A DNA stretch of 11,140 bases from an uncultured Atopobiaceae bacterium (GTDB lineage Bacteria > Actinomycetota > Coriobacteriia > Coriobacteriales > Atopobiaceae): the NCBI GenBank assembly GCA_947303905.1, contig CAMYZR010000020.1, forward strand, positions 1 through 11,140. The letters run 5' to 3'. This document shows, one piece after another, positions 6,410 to 11,140 of this stretch (position 1 is the stretch's first letter; the number at the start of each line of letters is the position of its first letter). Under the pieces are notes generated by a model. It ran no database searches. It was given only the letters and a program-made list of their open reading frames with translations, and was not told where the DNA came from. Both the position numbers and the translations under genes were made by a program.

Positions 6410-6438
6410 TTGCGGATTGGGGATACCCCCAACCGCAA
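6410..6438 (-). other. intergenic hairpin H1 just upstream of the engB ribosome-binding site
   Basis: TTGCGG (6410-6415) pairs with CCGCAA (6433-6438), and TTGGGG (6417-6422) with CCCCAA (6427-6432), giving 12 bp with one bulged base and a 4-nt loop. On the minus-strand transcript it ends about 11 nt before the engB Shine-Dalgarno sequence. It has no T tract after it, so it may be an RNA-stability or translation-control element rather than a terminator. Confidence 0.65.
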
Positions 6439-6444
6439 ACGGTA

Positions 6445-6472
6445 ACGGGATTGGGGCGTTCCCCAATCCCGT
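6445..6472 (-). other. intergenic hairpin H2 after the transketolase C-subunit gene
   Basis: ACGGGATTGGGG (6445-6456) and CCCCAATCCCGT (6461-6472) form a perfect 12-bp stem with a 4-nt loop, 36 nt downstream of the transketolase stop codon. Only short T runs follow on the minus strand, so any termination would be partial. Its arms share GATTGGGG/CCCCAATC with hairpin H1, allowing alternative cross-pairing. Confidence 0.7.
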
Positions 6473-6508
6473 CTGTCTCCGCTTGCTGGTATATCTGCAG
6501 TCGCTTGG

Positions 6509-7429
6509 TTAGAACGACTTGACCGTCTCGATGATGTTCTCGGCAGAGAGGCCGAACTCGTCGAGCAGCTCGGCGCCGGGACCAGACTTGCCAAAGATGT
6601 CCGGCATTCCGATGCGCTTGACCGGTACGGGGCAGCGCTCGGCAACAACCTCGCACACGGCGGAGCCAAGACCTCCGACGATGGTGGCCTCCTCGATCGT
6701 CACGATCTTGCCGCACTCGCGCGCGCAGGCCTCGACGAGGTCGGCGTCGATGGGCTTGATGGTGTGCATGTTGACCACGCGGGCAGAGATGCCCTCGGCG
6801 GCAAGCTGCTCGGCGGCGTCGAGCGCACGGGGCACCATCATGCCGCAGGCGATGATGGCCACGTCGGTGCCGTCGCGCATGACCTCGCCATGGAAGAGGT
6901 CGAACTCGTAGTCCTCGTCATGCACCGTCGGCGATGCGAGGCGGGCAAAGCGCAGGTACATGGGGCCATAGTAGGCGGCCGCGGCGTGGACGACCTTCTC
7001 GGCCTCGACGTCGTCAGCAGGAACGACCACCGTCATGCCCGGAAGCGAGCGCATGATGGCGATGTCCTCGATGGCCTGGTGGCTGCCGCCGTCCTCGCCG
7101 CAGCTGGGGCCAGCATGGGTGCCGACGACCTTGACGTTGAGGTGCGGGTAGCAGATGGAGTTGCGGATCTGGTCGAGGGCACGGCACGTGGCAAACACCG
7201 AGAACGTGGACGCGAACGGAATCTTGTCGCAAGCGGCCAGGCCGGCAGCGGTGGCCATGAGGTCCTGCTCGGCAATGCCCATGTTAAAGAAGCGGTCGGG
7301 GAACGCCTTGGCGAAGGTGGCCGACTTGGTGGTGCAGGAGAGGTCGGCATCGAGGGAGACGATGTCGGGATTGGTGGCGCCCAGCTCGGCAAGTGCCTTG
7401 CCGAAGGCTTCGCGGGTCGCAGAGTTCAT
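6509..7429 (-). CDS. transketolase, C-terminal subunit
   Basis: This is the pyrimidine-binding and C-terminal half of a split transketolase, 306 residues. Transketolase moves two-carbon units between sugar phosphates in the non-oxidative pentose phosphate pathway, using thiamine diphosphate. Seen: NMGIAEQDLMATAAGLA (49-65) with the Glu (54) that activates the cofactor's aminopyrimidine, then STFSVFATCRALDQIR (74-89), GEDGGSHQAIEDIAIMRSLPG (111-131) typical of the Pyr domain, and a C-terminal transketolase domain from about 185 (VAIIACGMMVPRALDAAEQL; VVNMHTIKPID). AGGAG 7 nt before the ATG supports the start. It follows the N-terminal subunit by 45 nt, so the two are almost certainly co-transcribed and assemble into one enzyme. 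Paralogues with this split architecture may act as 1-deoxyxylulose-5-phosphate synthase-like or sugar-catabolic enzymes, so the exact sugar substrate is less certain. Confidence 0.93.
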   Translation of the reverse strand: MNSATREAFGKALAELGATNPDIVSLDADLSCTTKSATFAKAFPDRFFNMGIAEQDLMATAAGLAACDKIPFASTFSVFATCRALDQIRNSICYPHLNVKVVGTHAGPSCGEDGGSHQAIEDIAIMRSLPGMTVVVPADDVEAEKVVHAAAAYYGPMYLRFARLASPTVHDEDYEFDLFHGEVMRDGTDVAIIACGMMVPRALDAAEQLAAEGISARVVNMHTIKPIDADLVEACARECGKIVTIEEATIVGGLGSAVCEVVAERCPVPVKRIGMPDIFGKSGPGAELLDEFGLSAENIIETVKSF

Positions 7430-7474
7430 GGTGGCTCCTAACGGTAGGTGAGGTTGGGTGGTCTTGGCTGGCCG

Positions 7475-8287
7475 CTACTGGGCCATGAGCTCTGCTACGG
7501 CCTCTTTGGCTTGCTCGGCCGTGGGAGCTACGCCGTGCCAGCCCACCTGGTTTTCCATGAACGAGACGCCCTTGCCCTTGATGGTCTCCGCAACGATGAG
7601 CGTGGGCTTTCCTGAGCTCGCCTTTGCGGCGTCCACCGCGTCCGAGATGGCGTCAAAGTCGTGTCCGTCAATGGTCATGACGTTCCAGCCAAAGGCACGG
7701 AACTTGTCCTCGATGGGGTTGACGGTCATGACCTCGTTGTTGTTGCCGTCAATCTGCAGATGATTGTGGTCGACGAAGGCGATGACGTGGTCAAGCCCGT
7801 AGTGGCCTGCGCTCATGGCAGCCTCCCACACCTGACCCTCCTGGATCTCACCGTCGCCCATGATGCAGTAGACGTAGTAATCGCGGTTGTCCAGACGGCC
7901 GGCAAGCGCCATGCCGTTGGCAACGGAGAGGCCCTGGCCAAGCGAGCCCGTGGACATCTCGACGCCCGGGGTGGTCTGCATGTTGGGATGTCCCTGCAGG
8001 TAGGAGCTGCTCTTGCGCAGGGTGATCAGGTCTTTGCGCGGGAAGAAGCCCTTTTGCGCCAGGGCTGCGTAGAGCGCGGGGGCAGCGTGGCCCTTGGCAA
8101 GCACCAGCCGGTCGCGATCAGGGTCAGTCGGGTTCGCCGGGTCGATGTTCATCTTGTCAAAGTAAAGAACGGCGAGAATGTCGGTTGCAGAGAGGGATCC
8201 GCCAGGATGGCCCGAACCCGCCGCAGCCAGCATCTCGACAATGTCAATGCGCATCTGCTTTGCAATGTCTTGCATGTCACTTCGCAT
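7475..8287 (-). CDS. transketolase, N-terminal subunit
   Basis: This is the diphosphate-binding half of a split transketolase, 270 residues. It supplies the thiamine-diphosphate motif GDGE (144-147), with the paired Asn at about 175 in DHNHLQID, and the substrate/cofactor loops GSGHPGGS (24-31), KGHAAPALYAAL (65-76) and STGSLGQGLSVANGMAL (112-128). The N-terminus QMRIDIVEML and the segment WHGVAPT (250-256) are typical of the family, and the length is usual for stand-alone N-subunits. The start at the ATG 8287 has GGAG about 7 nt upstream; an ATG at 8275 is possible, while a longer TTG-started version to 8359 adds sequence without family resemblance. It is the first gene of the minus-strand unit with the C-subunit and engB. 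I could not find a confident promoter in 8288-8440. Confidence 0.93.
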   Translation of the reverse strand: MRSDMQDIAKQMRIDIVEMLAAAGSGHPGGSLSATDILAVLYFDKMNIDPANPTDPDRDRLVLAKGHAAPALYAALAQKGFFPRKDLITLRKSSSYLQGHPNMQTTPGVEMSTGSLGQGLSVANGMALAGRLDNRDYYVYCIMGDGEIQEGQVWEAAMSAGHYGLDHVIAFVDHNHLQIDGNNNEVMTVNPIEDKFRAFGWNVMTIDGHDFDAISDAVDAAKASSGKPTLIVAETIKGKGVSFMENQVGWHGVAPTAEQAKEAVAELMAQ

Positions 8288-8511
8288 GAAGATCTCCGCA
8301 TTCGTCGGCTCGTCTGGCAAGGAGCCGGTGTCGTTAGTAGTGCTAGGCAGAAAATGCAAGCCTATTTCGCCAGGCTCTATCTATGCTACGGCAAACGCAA
8401 GCAATTCCCACCCTCAACGGCTGGTGAGCATCGTTTCTGCGTAACTATGACCCTGTTGGCATGCCGGCGCCCGTTGGCGGCGGCTCAGCCTTGTCTGACG
8501 ACAGAACGCGA

Positions 8512-8544
8512 GGCCAGCACCACGGTCTTCCCGCAGCGCTGGCC
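8512..8544 (-). terminator. weak hairpin downstream of the EF-hand gene
   Basis: GGCCAGC (8512-8518) and GCTGGCC (8538-8544) form a 7-bp stem around a 19-nt interior, 24 nt after the stop codon of the EF-hand gene. There is no T tract. It is the only notable structure in the gene-free stretch 8288-8567, which must otherwise hold the transketolase promoter. Confidence 0.3.
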
Positions 8545-8567
8545 CCGCTTGGCATGCGCCAGTCAGC

Positions 8568-8852
8568 TTACTTGGAGAACTTCTCCGCGATGCCGTTGAC
8601 AGCCTCCTTGGCCTTTGCCGCTGCGGCGTCGGCCACGACCTTGACCTCGTCAAGGGAGACCTTGCCGTCGGCATCGGCGTCAAAGCCCTGCTTGATCTCG
8701 TCGGCTGCCACCGCTGCGGCCTCGGCAGTCTCCTTCACGCGGTCGCTCAGCGCGTCGAGAACCTCGTTGGCCTCGACCTTGCCGTCAGCATCAGCGTCAA
8801 GAGCCGTCTTGGCCTTGTCGATAAGGTTGTTTACCGTCTCCTTGAGATCCAT
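8568..8852 (-). CDS. small EF-hand protein with two calcium-binding loops
   Basis: A 94-residue, acidic, Ala-rich, largely helical protein with two complete EF-hand loops: DADADGKVEANE (19-30) and DADADGKVSLDE (58-69). Both have Asp at loop positions 1, 3 and 5, Gly at 6, a hydrophobic residue at 8 and Glu at 12, the full calcium-ligand set. The loops are 39 residues apart and are joined by an amphipathic helix (about 31-57), so the protein looks like an internal duplication. There is no signal peptide or membrane segment, so it should be cytoplasmic. AGGAGAAGG before the ATG at 8852 fixes the start; an in-frame GTG at 8879 is less likely. It is divergent from the HelD-like gene. A calcium buffer or sensor is the obvious inference; the partner is unknown. 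The motif call is strong, the function open. Confidence 0.85.
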   Translation of the reverse strand: MDLKETVNNLIDKAKTALDADADGKVEANEVLDALSDRVKETAEAAAVAADEIKQGFDADADGKVSLDEVKVVADAAAAKAKEAVNGIAEKFSK

Positions 8853-8967
8853 GCCTTCTCCTATCGCTCGTAAGTCCACGTGAAATCAAACATACCACTG
8901 CCGGGTGCCACATGGGCAGTTATGAGATACGATGTTCAAACTGAAAAATGCTTTCGACAGGGGATGC

Positions 8968-11079
8968 ATGGAGCAGGACCAGACCTTCATCGAGGAACAG
9001 CGGCATCTGAGCGAGATATACGCCCAGCTAGTTGCCATGCGCGATGCCATCACCGAGGACCTCGAGACGCGTCATAAGGGCATAGCACAGGACCTCATCG
9101 CCATGAGCGAGGAGATTCGCCCCGACTTCGTGGGCGCTGACGAGACCATGGAGACCCTCGCCGCCATCGAGACGCTCAACAGCGTGATTGACGCCTACAA
9201 CCAGTCGCATGACTTTGCCGTAGACAAGCTCAGGCGTGCCCTGCTGCTCATCATGCAGCCCTACTTTGCCAAGGTGCGCCTGCGCATGCGCCCGGGACGC
9301 CCTGCCCAGGACATCTACATTGGAGCGACGGGCATCACCGACGACCGTCGCCACCCCCTCATCGTCGACTGGCGCAGTCCCATCGCCGAGACCTACTACA
9401 ACCAGGAGATGGGCACCACCTCCTATCAGGTCGACGGACGCACCCGCACGGTGGAGCTGGAGCTGCGCCGGCAGTTTGACATCGTGGGAGACGTGCTCCG
9501 ACTGTACTTTGACACCACGGTTGCCATCGAGGACTCGCTGCTGCTGCGCGCCCTCAAGCGTCACCACTCCGAGAAGCTGCAGGCCATCACCGCCACCATC
9601 CAGCGCGAGCAGAACGCCATCGTGCGCCACGAGGACGTGCCGGTGCTACTGGTGAACGGCATCGCGGGCAGCGGCAAGACCTCCGTGCTGCTCCAGCGCA
9701 TCGCCTATCTCTTCTATCGCGAGCGTGAGGCCTTGCGGCCAGACCAGGTGTACCTCTTCACGCCCAACGGCGTATTCGAGCACTACATCGACACCGTCCT
9801 CCCCTCTTTGGGCGAATCCAATCCCCAGACCTACACGTGGCGCAGCTTCTTGACCCATCTTGGGCTCTCCGAGCGCGGAACCGGTGCGGACAACAACCCC
9901 GAGCGCCTGCATACCCTCGAGAAAGCCCTGCCCACCTTCGAGCTCGATCCTGACGACCTGCACGACATCCGCATGGGAGACACGGTCCTGCTCAAGCAAT
10001 CCCAGGTAGCAAGCGCCGCAAACAAGTTCGCGCGCTTCCCCTTGGGCCCACGCTTTGCCGCCCTGGTCTGCGACGAGCTGCACAGCCGCCTCGACCGACG
10101 CCTCACGCAGCTCTCCAAGAGCGACACCATGCAGGAGGAGGTGCTCTCCCTCGATCTCGACGAACAGCTGCAGATCTTTGGCGAGACCCTCAATCCCGCA
10201 AACGACGAGGAGATCACCTCCTTCACACGCACGTACGTCGAGCACCTCTACAGCGGTGCGCACGACAGCATCGAGCAGCTCAGGTGGCTGCGCCTCGACC
10301 GCATAGGCATGCGCATCCTCGGCGCCGAGGGCATATCCGCCGCCGAATGGCTCTACCTCAAGCTTCTGGTGAGCGGACACGGGGAGCGTGACGCGCGCTA
10401 CGTCATGATCGACGAGGTGCAGGACTACACGGCCACACAGCTCATGGTGCTGGCGCGCTACTTCTCGCGTGCTCACTTCCTGCTGCTTGGCGACGAGTAC
10501 CAGGCCATCCGTGACAACACCGCCACCTTTGACGAGATTCGCGCCATCTTCGAGCAGACCCACGGCAGCGTGGAGGAGCTCGCGCTTCTCACCAGCTATC
10601 GCTCCTCGCCTGAGATCACCGAGCTATTTGCCTCGCTCATGGACGACACGCGTCGCATGAGCCTCTCGTCGGTGCGCGCTGCCGGCGTCAGTCCCACCTT
10701 TATGGAGCTGCCCGAGCGCGATCAATACCTGCAGACCCTGACCGAGCTGGTGGATGCCGCATCAGGGGAAGAGGGACTCACCGCCATCGTCGCCGCCGAT
10801 CGCAGCCGCGTGAGCTGGCTGTCACGCCAACTGGGAGACCGAGTACAGGTCATGCGCAAGGACGAGACGCTGCCCAAGGAGGGCGTGGTGCTCATGGACC
10901 TCCGCCTGGCGAAGGGCCTCGAGTTCGACCACGTGATCATTCCCGATGCGCAGCAGGAGGTCTATCCCGATACGCCCCTCGCGCGCCGCCAGCTCTACAC
11001 CGCCATCAGTCGTGCCATGCACAAGCTGAGCGTCATCGCCCAAGGCACCATGACTCCGCTGCTGGCAGACACGCGCTAG
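8968..11079 (+). CDS. helD: HelD-like superfamily 1 helicase/ATPase
   Basis: A 703-residue protein of the HelD family, which in Bacillus and mycobacteria is an ATP-driven factor that removes stalled or post-termination RNA polymerase from DNA. Seen: an N-terminal predicted coiled coil (1-60, EEQRHLSEIYAQL) that in HelD enters the polymerase, the family hallmark HPLIVDWRSPIAETYY (129-144), Walker A GIAGSGKTSVLLQR (231-244), Walker B VMIDEVQD (479-486), LLGDEYQAI (506-514), TSYRSS (542-547), AKGLEFDHVIIPD (648-660) and the arginine-finger segment LYTAISRA (676-683). It is a little shorter than B. subtilis HelD (about 774). I prefer the ATG at 8968, which has AGGGG 5 nt upstream; an in-frame ATG at 8932 lacks a site and overlaps a weak candidate -10 (TACGAT, 8928-8933). 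A UvrD/Rep-like DNA repair helicase is less likely because of the DWRSPI segment. Confidence 0.92.
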   Translation: MEQDQTFIEEQRHLSEIYAQLVAMRDAITEDLETRHKGIAQDLIAMSEEIRPDFVGADETMETLAAIETLNSVIDAYNQSHDFAVDKLRRALLLIMQPYFAKVRLRMRPGRPAQDIYIGATGITDDRRHPLIVDWRSPIAETYYNQEMGTTSYQVDGRTRTVELELRRQFDIVGDVLRLYFDTTVAIEDSLLLRALKRHHSEKLQAITATIQREQNAIVRHEDVPVLLVNGIAGSGKTSVLLQRIAYLFYREREALRPDQVYLFTPNGVFEHYIDTVLPSLGESNPQTYTWRSFLTHLGLSERGTGADNNPERLHTLEKALPTFELDPDDLHDIRMGDTVLLKQSQVASAANKFARFPLGPRFAALVCDELHSRLDRRLTQLSKSDTMQEEVLSLDLDEQLQIFGETLNPANDEEITSFTRTYVEHLYSGAHDSIEQLRWLRLDRIGMRILGAEGISAAEWLYLKLLVSGHGERDARYVMIDEVQDYTATQLMVLARYFSRAHFLLLGDEYQAIRDNTATFDEIRAIFEQTHGSVEELALLTSYRSSPEITELFASLMDDTRRMSLSSVRAAGVSPTFMELPERDQYLQTLTELVDAASGEEGLTAIVAADRSRVSWLSRQLGDRVQVMRKDETLPKEGVVLMDLRLAKGLEFDHVIIPDAQQEVYPDTPLARRQLYTAISRAMHKLSVIAQGTMTPLLADTR

Positions 11080-11085
11080 CCCGTC

Positions 11086-11114
11086 GCCCCGGCACGAGAC
11101 GCCCTCGCCGGGGC
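11086..11114 (+). terminator. GC-rich hairpin after the HelD-like gene
   Basis: GCCCCGGC (11086-11093) and GCCGGGGC (11107-11114) form a perfect 8-bp stem with a 13-nt loop, 7 nt after the stop codon. No T run follows, so this is a probable but non-canonical terminator. Nothing else is visible to the window end. Confidence 0.55.
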
Positions 11115-11140
11115 TCTGCGGACACCACCCCACCTGCCTT

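Noticed and set aside
6390..6716. Upstream extension of engB to 6716
   Set aside because: It overlaps the end of the transketolase C-subunit gene in another frame; the engB family starts at 6389 behind GGAGGG.
8288..8359. TTG-started 24-residue extension of the transketolase N-subunit
   Set aside because: The added residues do not resemble the family, and a GGAG site precedes the ATG at 8287.
7661..8599. 312-codon plus-strand frame across the transketolase N-subunit
   Set aside because: It is antisense to a strongly conserved enzyme gene and shows no recognisable domains.
9646..10563. 305-codon antisense frame inside the HelD-like gene
   Set aside because: It is a shadow of the helicase gene; the helicase motifs on the plus strand leave no doubt about the coding strand.
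1..11140. CRISPR arrays, tRNA or rRNA genes, insertion sequences, phage genes
   Set aside because: I looked for repeated spacers, tRNA T-loop signatures, transposase motifs and terminal inverted repeats and found none that hold up.

Overview
This is a gene-dense bacterial window of high GC content (by eye about 60%). Its housekeeping genes sit among small unrecognised genes. The RNA elements and protein families (a tryptophan T-box in a high-GC background, a transketolase split into two subunits, a macro-domain/helix-turn-helix fusion, a HelD-type ATPase) suggest an actinobacterium, probably of the class Coriobacteriia (Olsenella/Atopobium/Collinsella type). That assignment is recalled family knowledge, not a search result. 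I see no phage genes, transposases, CRISPR arrays or tRNAs; the window looks chromosomal.

Layout. (1) Positions 1-1263, minus strand: the first 272 codons of trpD, preceded by a complete T-box leader. The leader has a UGG specifier, stem I, stem II, stem III, the T-box sequence and an overlapping antiterminator/terminator, with a candidate promoter at 1236-1263. (2) 1324-2046, minus: a voltage-gated-type potassium channel. (3) 2210-3388, plus: a macro domain joined by a long linker to a C-terminal HTH-like domain, ended by a very strong symmetric hairpin. (4) 3476-3742, minus: an unrecognised 88-residue protein, divergent from (5) a TrmB-like tRNA methyltransferase at 3983-4822, plus. (6) 4963-5790, plus: a membrane-anchored acidic, Tyr-rich protein with a small internal tandem repeat. 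(7) 5805-8287, minus: a probable operon in the order transketolase N-subunit, transketolase C-subunit, paired hairpins, engB. (8) 8568-8852, minus: a small protein with two textbook EF-hand loops, divergent from (9) a HelD-like ATPase at 8968-11079, plus.

The genes fall into separate units rather than one pathway. trpD belongs to tryptophan biosynthesis and should be induced when uncharged tRNA-Trp accumulates. The two transketolase halves form one enzyme of the pentose phosphate pathway and appear co-transcribed with engB (ribosome assembly). TrmB and HelD act on tRNA and RNA polymerase. I found no convincing multi-gene defence or mobile system. The most unusual items are the two mutually exclusive hairpins between the transketolase genes and engB, the Cys in the macro-domain catalytic loop, the Thr in place of the catalytic Asp of TrmB, and the bacterial EF-hand protein.
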